DNA from: Rhodopseudomonas rhenobacensis
GTDB lineage: Bacteria > Pseudomonadota > Alphaproteobacteria > Rhizobiales > Xanthobacteraceae
Direction: 5' to 3'
DNA length: 64,000 bases
Assembly (NCBI RefSeq): GCF_014203125.1
Contig: NZ_JACHIH010000015.1
Location: forward strand, 37,658-101,657
Position numbers and translations under genes: made by a program
Shown: positions 36,725 through 46,600 of the stretch, one piece after another
Numbering within the stretch: position 1 is the first letter of the stretch
How the letters are laid out: the number at the start of each line of letters is the position of its first letter
The notes under the pieces: model-generated
The model's input: the letters and a program-made list of their open reading frames with translations, nothing else
Databases searched by the model: none
Told to the model about the DNA's origin: nothing

Positions 36725-38083
36725 TCACCGCACGCTTTCCGGTCCCATCACCAGATCGGGGAAGCCGGTGGCGATCTGCGGCACGAAGCACAACAGCACC
36801 ACGGCGAACATCATCAAGAGCACGAACGGCAGCGTGCCCCAGATCACCTCGCTGAGTGGGATGTCGGGGGCGACGTTGCGGATCACGAAGATGTTGAGCC
36901 CGACCGGCGGGTGGATCAGCCCCATCTCCATCACGATGGTCATCACGATGCCGAACCAGGTAATGTCGAAGCCGGCGGCGCGCAGCGGCGGCAGGATGAT
37001 CGGCGCGGTCATCAGGATGATCGACACCGGCGGCAGGAAGAAGCCCAGCACCACCACCATGACCAGGATCGCGGCCAGCAGCTCCCAGCGCGGCAGCTGC
37101 ATCGCCACGATGGATTCGGCGACCGATTGCGAGATGTGCAGATAGCTCATCACGTAGGAATACAGCAGCGACATCCCGATGATCATCATCAGCATGGTGG
37201 ATTCGCGGATCGTCGCCTGCAGGATCGGCGCGAGGTCGGTCGGCCGCCACACCCCGTAGATCAGCGCGATCAGTGCGAGCGCCAGCAAGCCGCCGAGCCC
37301 CGCGGTTTCCGACGGCGTGGCGTAGCCGCCATACAGCGCGATCATCACCCCGGTCAAAAGGATCACGAACGGCGCCACCCGCGGCAGCGCGTTGAAACGC
37401 TGCGCCATGGTGAATTTGTCGCGCGCGAGAATCGGCGCGTCGACGCCGGTCTGTTCGTAAAGCCGGCTCGCCGCCGCGTATTCCTTGCGGAAGCGGAACA
37501 CCGCGTAGCTGCCGAACAGCAGCACAAGTAACAGGCCCGGGCCGATGCCGGCGAGGAACAGCCGGCCGAGCGACTTCTCCGCCGCCACCGCGAACAGGAT
37601 CATGGTGATCGAAGGCGGCAAGAGAATGCCGAGCGTGCCGCCGGCGGCGATGATGCCGGCGGCGAAACCGCCGGAATAGCCGCGCTTGCGCATCTCCGGA
37701 ATCCCGGCCGAGCCGATCGCCGAACAGGTCGCGGGCGAGGAGCCGGCCATCGCGGCGAACAGCGCGCAGGCGAACACATTGGCGACGCCGAGCCCGCCCG
37801 GCACCCGATTGAGCCAGGCGTGCAGCGCCGAATAGAGATCCTGCCCGGCGCGGGATTTGCCGATCGCGGCACCCTTCAAAATGAAGAGAGGGATCGACAG
37901 CAGCGTGATCGAGGCCATCTCCTCGTAGACGTTCTGCGTCACCGTATCGAGCGAGGCCGCCGGCATGTAGATCGCCATGAACGCGACCGCGACGGCGCCG
38001 AGCGCGAATGCGATCGGCATGCCGGAGAACATCGCCAGCAGCGTCGCCACGCCGTAGCTGATGCCGATCCCGAGCACGCTCAT
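36725..38083 (-). CDS. dctM: TRAP transporter large permease DctM
   Basis: The 452-residue, 12-TM-type permease subunit of a tripartite ATP-independent periplasmic transporter. Family segments include MASITLLSIPLFILKGAAI, GILLPPSITMILFAVAAE, GVMIALYGGYATPSETAGL and PVSIILMTAPIILPPLRAAG. The start at 38083 overlaps the dctQ stop (ATGA). Substrate is likely an organic anion; the large TRAP family gives no finer prediction. Confidence 0.93.
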   Translation of the reverse strand: MSVLGIGISYGVATLLAMFSGMPIAFALGAVAVAFMAIYMPAASLDTVTQNVYEEMASITLLSIPLFILKGAAIGKSRAGQDLYSALHAWLNRVPGGLGVANVFACALFAAMAGSSPATCSAIGSAGIPEMRKRGYSGGFAAGIIAAGGTLGILLPPSITMILFAVAAEKSLGRLFLAGIGPGLLLVLLFGSYAVFRFRKEYAAASRLYEQTGVDAPILARDKFTMAQRFNALPRVAPFVILLTGVMIALYGGYATPSETAGLGGLLALALIALIYGVWRPTDLAPILQATIRESTMLMMIIGMSLLYSYVMSYLHISQSVAESIVAMQLPRWELLAAILVMVVVLGFFLPPVSIILMTAPIILPPLRAAGFDITWFGIVMTIVMEMGLIHPPVGLNIFVIRNVAPDIPLSEVIWGTLPFVLLMMFAVVLLCFVPQIATGFPDLVMGPESVR

Positions 38084-38631
38084 CGATGCTGCTTCCGCAC
38101 CGCCGGCGCCAGCACTTGAACCAGCAATTGCAGGCACAGCAGCGTCATGCCGGCGGCCATCAGCGCGTAGGGGATGGCGAGCGGCGGCGACCACATCGAA
38201 TTCGAGACCTGGCCGTCGACATAGGCCTCATGGGTCAGCGTCCAGGATTTCCAGGCAAAGAAGCCGCAGAAGGCGAGGCTCGCGACATCGACCAGCCAAA
38301 GCCGGACCCGGTTGACGCATGGCGGCAGCAGGCCGACGAAGGCCTCGATGCCGATATGGCCGCGCTGCTGCTGCACATAGGCCGCGGTGAGGAAGGTGGC
38401 GCCGACCAGCAGGAACACCGCGGCCTCGTCCTGCCAATAGGTGGCGCTGTGCCACAGGCTGCGGCTGAGCACGCTGAAGCTGAGAATGCCGCAGGCGGCG
38501 ATCAGCGCGATCGCGGCGAGCACCACGATCGCGGCGTTGCAAAGCGCGAGGCCGCGCGCCAACGCCGCGATCACGCCGCGCTGCGGCACAGCCTGCGGAT
38601 GATGATGACCGTCCGGCAACGGACCGTGCAT
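38080..38631 (-). CDS. dctQ: TRAP transporter small permease DctQ
   Basis: A 183-residue, four-TM small permease subunit. Signature segments are FSVLSRSLWHSATYWQDEAA and VQQQRGHIGIEAFVGLLPP. Its start (38631) overlaps the dctP stop and its stop overlaps the dctM start, so the three TRAP genes are one coupled operon dctPQM. A long upstream frame extension overlaps dctP and is not real. Confidence 0.9.
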   Translation of the reverse strand: MHGPLPDGHHHPQAVPQRGVIAALARGLALCNAAIVVLAAIALIAACGILSFSVLSRSLWHSATYWQDEAAVFLLVGATFLTAAYVQQQRGHIGIEAFVGLLPPCVNRVRLWLVDVASLAFCGFFAWKSWTLTHEAYVDGQVSNSMWSPPLAIPYALMAAGMTLLCLQLLVQVLAPAVRKQHR

Positions 38632-39650
38632 CACGCGGCGACGTCGCTGGCGAGCTTCAAGAGATTGGCGCAGGTGGCGGTCTTGCCGGCGTAGTCCTTC
38701 CACGCGGTGTCGCGGGCGATGTCGCGCCATTTGCCGACGGTCGCGGCGTCGAGCGTCGCGACCTTGGCGCCGGCCTTCTCGTAGACCTTGGCGACTTCGA
38801 TGTCGTCGTCCTGCGCGCCCTTGCGGCCGAACGCTTCCAGTTCGCTGCCGACCGCCATGATGATGTCCTGCTGATTCTTCGGCAGCTTGTCGAAGATCGC
38901 CTTCGACATCATCAACGGCTCCAGCATGAACCAGTAGGACGCGCCGGCGCCGGAGGTGAGATGCTTGGCGACCTCCTCGAGCCGGAACGAGATCAGGCTG
39001 GTGGAGGAGGTGATGCCGGCGTCGCAGGCGCCCGTCTGCATCGCGGCGTAGATTTCGTTCGACGGCACCGACAGCACCGCGGCGCCGGCGGTCTGCAGCA
39101 CCATGTCCATTTCGCGCGAGCCGCCGCGCACCTTCAGCCCCTTGGCGTCTTCCGGCGCCACCAGCGGACGCGTGCGGCTGGCGACGCCGCCAGCCTGCCA
39201 CACCCAGCTGATCAGCACGATGCCCTTGTCGGCGAGGAAATCGGTCAGCGCCTTGCCGATCGGCTGGGTCTTCCAGCGCAGCCCCTGATCGTAAGTCGAG
39301 ACCAGCCCGGGCATCAGCCCGATATTGGTCTCCGGCACTTCACCGCCCGCATAGGGCATCGGATAGAGGCTGAGATCGAGCGCGCCCTTGCGCAGCGCGG
39401 AGAACTGCGCGGTGGTCTTGATCAGCGAGGAGTTCGGATAGACTTCGCCGACCAACTCGCCGCCGCTGCGCTTGGATATTTCCTCGGCGAATTTGCGGGT
39501 CAGCCGGTCGCGGAAGTCGCCCTTGTCGATGGTGCCGCCGGGAAACTGATGGGAGATTTTCAAGGTGGTGGCGGCGTGCGCCGGGCCGAAGCGCAGGATC
39601 GCGGGGGCCGCGAGCGCGGAAGCAAGGACGTGGCGGCGCGTGATCATCAA
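38631..39650 (-). CDS. dctP: TRAP transporter substrate-binding protein DctP
   Basis: Periplasmic ligand-binding subunit, 339 residues. It has an RR-containing signal (MITRRHVLASALAAPAILRF), which is Tat-like. The TRAP P-subunit core includes LKISHQFPGGTIDKGDF, KGLKVRGGSREMDMVLQTAG and SVPSNEIYAAMQTGACDAG. The conserved ligand-binding Arg is probably in KVRGG. First gene of the dctPQM operon. Confidence 0.92.
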   Translation of the reverse strand: MMITRRHVLASALAAPAILRFGPAHAATTLKISHQFPGGTIDKGDFRDRLTRKFAEEISKRSGGELVGEVYPNSSLIKTTAQFSALRKGALDLSLYPMPYAGGEVPETNIGLMPGLVSTYDQGLRWKTQPIGKALTDFLADKGIVLISWVWQAGGVASRTRPLVAPEDAKGLKVRGGSREMDMVLQTAGAAVLSVPSNEIYAAMQTGACDAGITSSTSLISFRLEEVAKHLTSGAGASYWFMLEPLMMSKAIFDKLPKNQQDIIMAVGSELEAFGRKGAQDDDIEVAKVYEKAGAKVATLDAATVGKWRDIARDTAWKDYAGKTATCANLLKLASDVAA

Positions 39651-39965
39651 AACCTCCCGAATTTGTTTTGACCGCGTGCCGGATCGAGCCTGCCGCGGCG
39701 TTTCGGCAAGTCTGCCTGCAAATTCTCGCGGAGGATAGAGGGCGGCGCCGACTTCGCATGCTGCGCCGCACAGCTTCGGGGCAGGGTGCGGTCGTCGGCC
39801 ATCGCCTGATCGGGCACGCGACGCGCGGCGTCAGGCGTGATCTGCGCGACGTCCGTATCCACCGGAAAAAATTCGCGTGCGGCAGGTAACAATAAGGCGC
39901 GGGCTGCGTCCCTGATGGCGACGGCGACGTTCGTCGCGCGTCCCCATGACACAGGATGACAGAGC
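39651..39965. other. 315-bp divergent intergenic region, no gene seen
   Basis: Lies between dctP (leftward) and the MXKDX-repeat gene (rightward). It must hold both promoters. I see an A-rich CGGAAAAAATTCG stretch near 39860 but no convincing palindrome, RNA gene or ORF with family-like sequence. Confidence 0.5.
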
Positions 39966-40238
39966 ATGACGATCAATCGCCGTTTCGCCGCCGCCGCCTT
40001 CGCCGCCGCGGCTTCATTCAGCCTGGCGCTCGCGCCGGCTGCGTTCGCTCAGGACAAGATGGGCAAGGACGACGCCATGAAGCACGACAGCATGTCGAAA
40101 GACGCGATGTCGAACGGGGCGATGTCGAAGGACACGATGTCGAAAGGCGCCATGACCAAGGACGGCATGGCCAAGGACGCCGGCAGCGACGGCATGGCCA
40201 AGGACCACGGCATGGCCAAGGATACGATGAAGAAATAA
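39966..40238 (+). CDS. pentapeptide MXKDX-repeat secreted protein
   Basis: A 90-residue protein with a signal peptide (FAAAAFAAAASFSLALAPAA) cleaved near AFAQDK. The mature part is about a dozen copies of a Met-X-Lys-Asp-X pentapeptide (for example MSKDT, MAKDH, MTKDG). The pattern matches the small MXKDX-repeat family found in Burkholderiales and Rhizobiales. The mature chain is highly charged, Met-rich and probably unstructured. Metal binding or stress protection is speculative. Confidence 0.85.
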   Translation: MTINRRFAAAAFAAAASFSLALAPAAFAQDKMGKDDAMKHDSMSKDAMSNGAMSKDTMSKGAMTKDGMAKDAGSDGMAKDHGMAKDTMKK

Positions 40239-40323
40239 CGCTGCGATCGCGCCCGGGGCGGCGGCGCCGATCAGGCAGCCGCAGGCCTCGCGGCGCGGCA
40301 AGGCGCGCCGCGATCGCTGTGGG

Positions 40324-40668
40324 TTATTTGCGCTTCTTGCGGGCGGCGTAGCGGGCGTCGCGCGCCGCCTTGCGTTCGGCCTCCAGCGCTTCTTCGCGCT
40401 TGGCGGCTTCTTCCTTCTCGCGCGCAGCCAACGCCAAGGCTTCGGCGGCGGCTTCCTCGTCGCGGCGCTTCTTCTCGGCCTTCTCGGCGTCGCGGGCGAT
40501 CTTCGCAGCGGCGCGTGCCGCGGCCTGCGCCTCGCGCTCGGCGGCGCGCTGCTGCACCAAAGGATCGTCCGGGCCGGGCTGGGCCTTGAACTTTTCCAGG
40601 ATGCTCTTGCGGGCCTGTTGCGCGGCCTTCTGGCGGTCGGCGAAGCTTGGTTCCTTGAATCCGCTCAT
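40324..40668 (-). CDS. DUF6481-family highly charged protein
   Basis: A 114-residue protein that is almost entirely a charged Ala/Glu/Lys/Arg helix (REAQAAARAAAKIARDAEKA; KREEALEAERKAARDAR), beginning MSGFKEPSFADRQKAAQQAR. The start matches the DUF6481 family of short proteobacterial coiled-coil proteins. No signal or membrane span. Function unknown. Starts upstream of 40668 only add non-family sequence. Confidence 0.8.
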   Translation of the reverse strand: MSGFKEPSFADRQKAAQQARKSILEKFKAQPGPDDPLVQQRAAEREAQAAARAAAKIARDAEKAEKKRRDEEAAAEALALAAREKEEAAKREEALEAERKAARDARYAARKKRK

Positions 40669-40984
40669 GGGACGGCCCTTGTTGGTTTCGGTTGTTGTGG
40701 CGAGCCGAAAGTCTGTGCGCGCTCCGAAGAGCTGCGCCATCTTGAACTCGACGCCGGTTTACAGGCCGCGGGCCGGTTGCGCACCAATTATCTGCGAATT
40801 CTGCGCGCTGGGCGCAGAAACCGTTGTCGCGGCGTGGCGCCGGCGGGTCGACAGCGCTGCGCCGCCGGGGCATTGTCGGCGAAAACCAGGTTGACCGCGA
40901 GGCGGCGATGGTTTTTGTCGGCGGCGGCCGCGCGGGTTCCGGCGGCCTCGCACGAAGTGGAATCAGTCTCGACGAGGAGTGACC
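40669..40984. other. 316-bp divergent intergenic region with an inverted repeat
   Basis: Contains the promoters of the DUF6481 gene (left) and the FKBP gene (right). TTCTGCGC (40799-40806) and GCGCAGAA (40812-40819) are perfect arms with a 5-bp spacer, a possible operator. I see no gene in it. Confidence 0.45.
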
Positions 40985-41452
40985 ATGCCGACCCTCAATC
41001 CGGCCCGCGTCGTGATGGCGATCGCCATCGTCGCAACGTTCACCACCGGCGCCACGCTCGCGCCGGTTTCCCCCGCCACGGCGCAGAGCGCAGGAAAAAC
41101 CATGACCACAGCTTCAGGCCTCAAGATCGAAGACACCCAAGTCGGCACCGGCGCCACGCCGAAGCCGGGACAAATCTGCGTCATGCACTACACCGGCTGG
41201 CTCTACGAGAACGGCGTCAAGGGCAAGAAATTCGACTCCTCGGTGGACCGCAACGAGCCGTTCGAATTTCCGATCGGCAAAGGCCGGGTGATCGCCGGCT
41301 GGGACGAGGGCGTCTCCACCATGCAGGTCGGCGGCAAGCGCACGCTGATCATTCCGCCGCAGCTCGGCTACGGCGCGCGCGGCGCCGGCGGCGTGATCCC
41401 GCCGAACGCCACGCTGATGTTCGACGTCGAACTGCTCGGCGTGAAGGGCTGA
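40985..41452 (+). CDS. FKBP-type peptidyl-prolyl cis-trans isomerase
   Basis: A 155-residue secreted isomerase. N-terminal signal peptide (VVMAIAIVATFTTGATLAP), then an FKBP domain with VMHYTGWLYENGVKGKKFDS, RNEPFEFPIGKGRVIAGWDE and LIIPPQLGYGARGAGGVIPP. Active-site aromatic residues (Y, F, W, Y) are conserved. The ATG at 40985 is preceded by GAGGAG. Probably helps folding in the periplasm. Confidence 0.93.
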   Translation: MPTLNPARVVMAIAIVATFTTGATLAPVSPATAQSAGKTMTTASGLKIEDTQVGTGATPKPGQICVMHYTGWLYENGVKGKKFDSSVDRNEPFEFPIGKGRVIAGWDEGVSTMQVGGKRTLIIPPQLGYGARGAGGVIPPNATLMFDVELLGVKG

Positions 41453-41467
41453 TCGCCCAAACGACAG

Positions 41468-41493
41468 CGGTGCCGGCGTTGCTGCCGGCACCG
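41468..41493. other. 10-bp perfect hairpin after FKBP gene
   Basis: CGGTGCCGGC and GCCGGCACCG pair perfectly around a GTTGCT loop, 15 bp after the FKBP stop and about 40 bp before the Crp/Fnr gene start. No T-run. It may end the FKBP mRNA or be a regulator site. Confidence 0.5.
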
Positions 41494-41529
41494 AAGCCGA
41501 CTAGGCTGGCGTGGTCCGAGGAGGACTCG

Positions 41530-42267
41530 ATGATCCAGTCGCGGCGAAACCGGCTCTTGGAGATGCTGCCCCGGCACGATCTCAATCAATTGCGGCCGCA
41601 TCTGCACAGCGTCGTGCTCGACTACAAGATGCCGCTCTACGAAGCCTTCGAGCCGATCCACGACGTGTACTTTCCGCTCGACGGCGTGGCTTCGCTGGTC
41701 GCCACCATGGCGGACGGCTCCGCGGCCGAGATCGGCACCATCGGCAATGAAGGCATCGTCGGCACCCCGATCATCCTCGGCGACACCATCGCGCCCACCA
41801 ATGTCTACGTCCAGGTGCCGGGCCACGCGCTGAAGCTGAAGGCCGAGGTGCTGCGGCAGGCATTGCTGGAGAGCGCCGCCACCCGCACCTTGATGCTGCA
41901 CTACGTCCACGCCTTCTTCAACCAGGTGGCGCAGTCGGCGGTGTGCAATCATTTCCATTCGATCGAGCAGCGCTGCTGCCGCTGGCTGCTGATGACCCAC
42001 GACCGGATGCACGAGGACCATTTCCTGCTGACCCAGGAATTCCTGGCGATGATGCTGGGTGCGCGGCGCTCCAGCGTCACCGAGGCGGCGAAGCGACTGA
42101 AGCAGCTTCAGCTGATTAGTTACGTCCGCGGTCACGTCACCATCCTGGATCGTGCCGGCATCGAACGCACCTCGTGCGAGTGCTACGCGGTCAGCAAGGC
42201 CGAATACGACCGGCTGCTCGGCACGCCGGAGGGGCTCGATGCGAAACCGGCGCCCGCCAACGTCTGA
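41530..42267 (+). CDS. Crp/Fnr family transcriptional regulator
   Basis: A 245-residue regulator with an N-terminal cyclic-nucleotide-binding-like beta-barrel (YEAFEPIHDVYFPLDGVASL; EIGTIGNEGIVGTPIILGD). A long dimer helix and a C-terminal winged helix follow (TQEFLAMMLGARRSSVTEAA). The FNR-type N-terminal Cys cluster is absent, so it is not an oxygen-sensing FNR; the single Cys residues (CCRW, CECY) are scattered. A GAGGAGGA ribosome-binding site precedes the ATG at 41530. The regulated genes are unknown; the next gene is the second RND system. Confidence 0.9.
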   Translation: MIQSRRNRLLEMLPRHDLNQLRPHLHSVVLDYKMPLYEAFEPIHDVYFPLDGVASLVATMADGSAAEIGTIGNEGIVGTPIILGDTIAPTNVYVQVPGHALKLKAEVLRQALLESAATRTLMLHYVHAFFNQVAQSAVCNHFHSIEQRCCRWLLMTHDRMHEDHFLLTQEFLAMMLGARRSSVTEAAKRLKQLQLISYVRGHVTILDRAGIERTSCECYAVSKAEYDRLLGTPEGLDAKPAPANV

Positions 42268-42374
42268 ACGCAGACGCCGGCGATGGTTGGCGCATCGGGC
42301 GCCGTAACGGCGCCGTCGCCGCGCAGCCCCGCAGCAACATGAATCATCGGCAATGTGAATAATTCGCAATGTGG

Positions 42375-42391
42375 TAACGCTTCAAGCGTTA
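42375..42391. promoter_or_regulatory. perfect 17-bp palindrome, candidate operator of RND pair 2
   Basis: TAACGCTT-C-AAGCGTTA is a perfect palindrome 107 bp before the adaptor start at 42498, within the intergenic region. Length and symmetry suit a dimeric TetR/MarR-type repressor. No such regulator gene is in the window. Confidence 0.5.
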
Positions 42392-42497
42392 GTGTGTTTA
42401 CAGCGCCGGCCTCGGTCCTTAACTGCGAAGCTGACGGATCAATCCGGCATAGCCGGAATTGATTTGTTTTGGCGTGGCAGAAACAGCGTGGCCGGCA

Positions 42498-43667
42498 ATG
42501 CTGAAATCCCGAACCCTGCGATGGACGCTCGCGCTCCTCGCCATCGTCGTGCTGGTCGGGGGCTACGCCGTGCTGCGGCCGGCGGCCAAGCACGAGCAGG
42601 CCAAGGCGCCCGGCGAAGCCGCGGTGCCGGTGCGGATCGCGGCGGTCGAGCGCAGCGATTTTCCGGTCTATCTCGGCGGGCTGGGAACCGCGCAGGGCTT
42701 CAACACCGTGGTGGTGCGGACCAGGATCGACGGCCAGATCGACCGCATCGCCTTCAAGGAAGGCCAGTTGGTGCAAAAGGGCGATCTGTTGGCGCAGATC
42801 GATCCGCGCCCGTTCCAGGCCGCGCTCGATCAGGCCAAGGCCAAGAAGGCCCAGGACGAGGCCGGCCTCGCCAATGCCAATCTCGATCTGCAGCGCTTCA
42901 CCAAGCTCGGCGAATTCGCCACCCGTCAGCAGACCGACACCCAGCGCTCCACCGTGCAGCAATTGACCGCGCAGCTCGCTGCCGATGATGCGGCGATCTC
43001 CAACGCCCAGACCCAGCTCGATTACACCCACGTCACCGCGCCGATCTCCGGCGTCACCGGCTTTCGCCAGGTCGACCAGGGCAACATCGTCAACGCCGCG
43101 ACCCAGACCGGCATCGTCACCATCGCGCAGATCGAGCCGATCGCGGTGATCTTCACCGCGCCGGAGGAGCAGCTCACGGACATCAACAAGGCGCTGGCTT
43201 CGGGCCCGTTGAAGGTGCTGGCAATGAGCACCGACGGCAAGAAGCAGCTCTCGGAGGGCACGCTGGCGGTGGTCAACAACACGGTCGATTCCACCAGCGG
43301 CACGGTGCGGCTGAAAGCCACCTTCGACAACAAGGACCACGCGCTGTGGCCCGGCCTGTCGGTGTCGACGCGGCTGTTGGTCAATACGCTGCAGGACGTC
43401 GTGGTGGTTCCGGAAGACGCGGTGAAGCGCGGCGTCGACGGGCTCTACGCCTTCGCGGTCGATGCGGACAACAAGGCAGAGCTGCGCAAATTGACGATCG
43501 GCGCGCAAGGCGACGGACGCGCGGTGGTCGAGCAGGGGCTGTCGCCGGGCGATCGGGTGATCGTCGCCGGGCAATACAAGGTGCAGGCCGGCTCGCGCGT
43601 TGCCACCGCGGTGGCCAATGCGGCGCCGCCGCCGGCGGCCGCGCCGAACGCCGCCGGGGCCAAGTAG
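42498..43667 (+). CDS. RND efflux periplasmic adaptor (membrane fusion protein)
   Basis: MdtA-like adaptor, 389 residues. N-terminal anchor (LRWTLALLAIVVLVGGYAVL), lipoyl half motif (RIDGQIDRIAFKEGQLVQKG), coiled-coil hairpin, second lipoyl half (LDYTHVTAPISGVTGFRQVD), beta-barrel and Ala/Pro-rich C terminus. Start at the ATG 42498; the upstream TTG at 42459 is unlikely. The permease gene starts 1 bp after its stop, so both form one operon. Confidence 0.91.
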   Translation: MLKSRTLRWTLALLAIVVLVGGYAVLRPAAKHEQAKAPGEAAVPVRIAAVERSDFPVYLGGLGTAQGFNTVVVRTRIDGQIDRIAFKEGQLVQKGDLLAQIDPRPFQAALDQAKAKKAQDEAGLANANLDLQRFTKLGEFATRQQTDTQRSTVQQLTAQLAADDAAISNAQTQLDYTHVTAPISGVTGFRQVDQGNIVNAATQTGIVTIAQIEPIAVIFTAPEEQLTDINKALASGPLKVLAMSTDGKKQLSEGTLAVVNNTVDSTSGTVRLKATFDNKDHALWPGLSVSTRLLVNTLQDVVVVPEDAVKRGVDGLYAFAVDADNKAELRKLTIGAQGDGRAVVEQGLSPGDRVIVAGQYKVQAGSRVATAVANAAPPPAAAPNAAGAK

Positions 43668-43668
43668 C

Positions 43669-46600
43669 ATGGCCGGCGGCATCTCGACTCCGTTCATCCG
43701 CTATCCGATCGCCACCTCGCTGCTGATGGCGGGGATCCTGTTCGTCGGCCTGGTGGCCTATCCGCTGTTGCCGGTGGCGCCGCTGCCGCAGGTGGATTTT
43801 CCGACCATCCAGGTCTCGGCGAGCCTGCCCGGCGGCAGCCCGGAGACCATGGCGACCTCGGTGGCGCAGCCGCTGGAGCGGCAACTGGCGCAGATCCCCG
43901 GCGTCGCGCAGATGACCTCGACCAGTTCGCTCGGCTCATCCGCGATCACCATCCAGTTCGATCTCAACCGCGCGATCGACGGCGCCGCCAACGACGTGCA
44001 GGCCGCGATCAACGCCGCCGGCGGGCAATTGCCGAAAAACCTGCCGAGCCCGCCGACCTATCGCAAGGTCAATCCGGCGGATTCCCCGATCATGCTGCTG
44101 TCGGCGACCTCCGACACGCTGCCGCTGACCTCGGTCAGCGACGCGGTCGATGCGCAACTGGCGCAGCAGATCAGCCAGATCACCGGCGTCGCCCAGGTGC
44201 TGATCGGCGGCCAGCAGAAGCCGGCGATCCGGATCCAGATCGACCCCGCCAAACTCGTCGCCAAAGGCCTGTCGCTGGAGGACGTCCGCACCCAGCTCGC
44301 GATCACCACGGTGGACAGCCCGAAGGGCAACATCGACGGAGCGACGCGCAGCTACACCATCTACGCCAACGACCAATTGCCCGAGACCAAGGACTGGAAC
44401 GACGTCGTCGTCGCCTATCGCAACGGCGGGCCGTTGCGGATTCGCGACATCGGCCAGGCGGTGACCGGGCCGGAGGACGCCAAGCAGGCCGCCTGGGCCA
44501 ACGGCCAGCGCGGCGTGTTCCTGGTGATCTTCAAGCAGCCCGGCGCCAACGTCATCGAGACCGTCGACAAGATCAAGGCGGCGCTGCCGCGGCTGGTGGC
44601 GGCGATCCCGCCGACCGTCAAGGTCGCGGTGATCAGCGACCGCACCCAGACCATCCGCGCCGCGGTCGAGGACGTGCAGTTCACGCTGCTGCTGACCATC
44701 GCGCTGGTGGTGATGGTGATCTTCCTGTTTCTGCGCAGCGTCTGGGCCACCATCATCCCCAGCGTCACCGTGCCGCTGGCGCTGCTCGGCGCCTGCGCGC
44801 TGATGTGGGTGTTCGGCTATACGCTCGACAACCTCTCGCTGATGGCGCTGACCATCTCGGTCGGCTTCGTGGTCGACGACGCCATCGTCATGCTGGAGAA
44901 CATCACCCGCTATATCGAGGCGGGCGAAAAGCCCTGGGACGCCGCGATCAAGGGCGCCAATGAGATCGGCTTCACCATCGTCTCCATCAGCATCTCGCTG
45001 ATCGCGGTGCTGATTCCGCTGCTGCTGATGGGCGGCATCATCGGCCGGCTGTTCCGCGAATTCGCCATCACGTTGACAATGGCCATTGTCGTCTCGCTGC
45101 TGGTGTCGCTGACGTTGACCCCGATGATGGCGTCGCGGTTCCTGCGCGCGCATGGCGAGACCAAGCATGGCCGGCTCTATCAGCTCAGCGAGCGCGGCTT
45201 CGACGCGATGCTGCGCGGCTACGCGCGCGGGCTCGACCTGGTGCTGCGCTGGCGGCTGACCACGCTGATCGTGTTCTTCGTCACGCTGGGGCTGTCGGTC
45301 TATCTGTTCGTGGTGATCCCGAAGGGTTTCTTCCCGCAGCAGGACACCGGGCTGATCACCGCCGCCTCGGAGGCCGCGCAGGACATCTCCTTCGCCGACA
45401 TGAAGCGGCATCAGGAAGAACTCGGCCAGATCGTGCTGGCCGATCCCGACGTCGGCAGCGTGGCGATGCAGGTCGGCGGTGCCGGCAGCGCGCTCAATAC
45501 CGGTCGGATGTACATCACGCTGAAGCCGCGCAGCGAGCGCAGCGCCAGCGCGCAGCAGATCATCGCGCGGCTGCGCCCGCAGCTCGAAAAGGTGCAGGGC
45601 GCGCGGCTGTTCATGCAGGCGGCGCAGGACGTTCGTTTAGGCGGTCGCGCCACCCGCACCCAGTTCGAATACACCTTGCAGGACGCCAATCTCGGCGAGC
45701 TCAACGAATGGGCGCCGAAGATTCTCACCAAGATGAAGACGCTTCCGCAATTGCGCGACGTCGCCACCGACCAGCAGACCGAAGGCACCACGCTGACGCT
45801 GACCATCAACCGCGACGCCGCGGCGCGGTTCGGGATTCAGCCGCAGCTGATCGACGACACGCTGTATGACGCGTTCGGCCAGCGCCAGGTGGCGCAGTAT
45901 TTCACCCAGCTCAACAGCTACCACGTCATCCTGGAAATCCTGCCGGAGTTGCAGGGCGCCGTCGACACGCTGGACAAGATCTATCTGAAATCGCCTTCGA
46001 CCGGCGACCAGGTGCCGCTGTCGGCGTTCGCGAAATGGTCGACGGTGCCGGTGCGCCCCTTGTCGATCAGCCATCAGGGCCAGTTTCCGGCGACCACGAT
46101 CAGCTTCAACCTGGCGCAGGGCGTGGCGCTCGGGCAGGCCACCGAGGCGGTGCAGCAGGCGATGGCCGAAATCGGCGCGCCGTCGACGCTGAACGGCAGC
46201 TTCCAGGGTACCGCGCAGGCGTTCCAGCAGTCGCTGTCCACCGTGCCGCTGTTGATCATCGCAGCCTTGGTGGTGGTGTATCTGATCCTCGGCATTCTCT
46301 ACGAGAGCTACATCCATCCCTTGACGATCCTGTCGACGCTGCCGTCGGCCGGCGTCGGCGCGCTCGCCACCTTGATGCTGTTCGGCTACGACTTCAGCCT
46401 GATCGCGCTGATCGGCGTCATCTTGCTGATCGGCATCGTCAAGAAGAACGGCATCATGCTGGTCGACTTCGCCATCACCGCGGAGCGCGACGAGGGACTG
46501 CCGGCCGAGCAGGCGATCCGCAAGGCGGCGCTATTGCGGTTCCGCCCGATCATGATGACCACGATGGCGGCGATGCTCGGCGGCGTGCCCTTGATGCTCG

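Noticed and set aside
40010-40235. Possible CRISPR or tandem DNA repeat in the MXKDX gene
   Set aside because: The repetition is at 15-bp codon level with variable third positions and no spacers; it is a protein repeat.
41530-42267. Oxygen-sensing FNR
   Set aside because: The N-terminal cysteine cluster that binds the 4Fe-4S centre is missing.
45075-45090. Perfect 16-bp palindrome GACAATGGCCATTGTC
   Set aside because: Lies inside a transmembrane segment of the RND permease coding sequence; most likely a chance result of coding.
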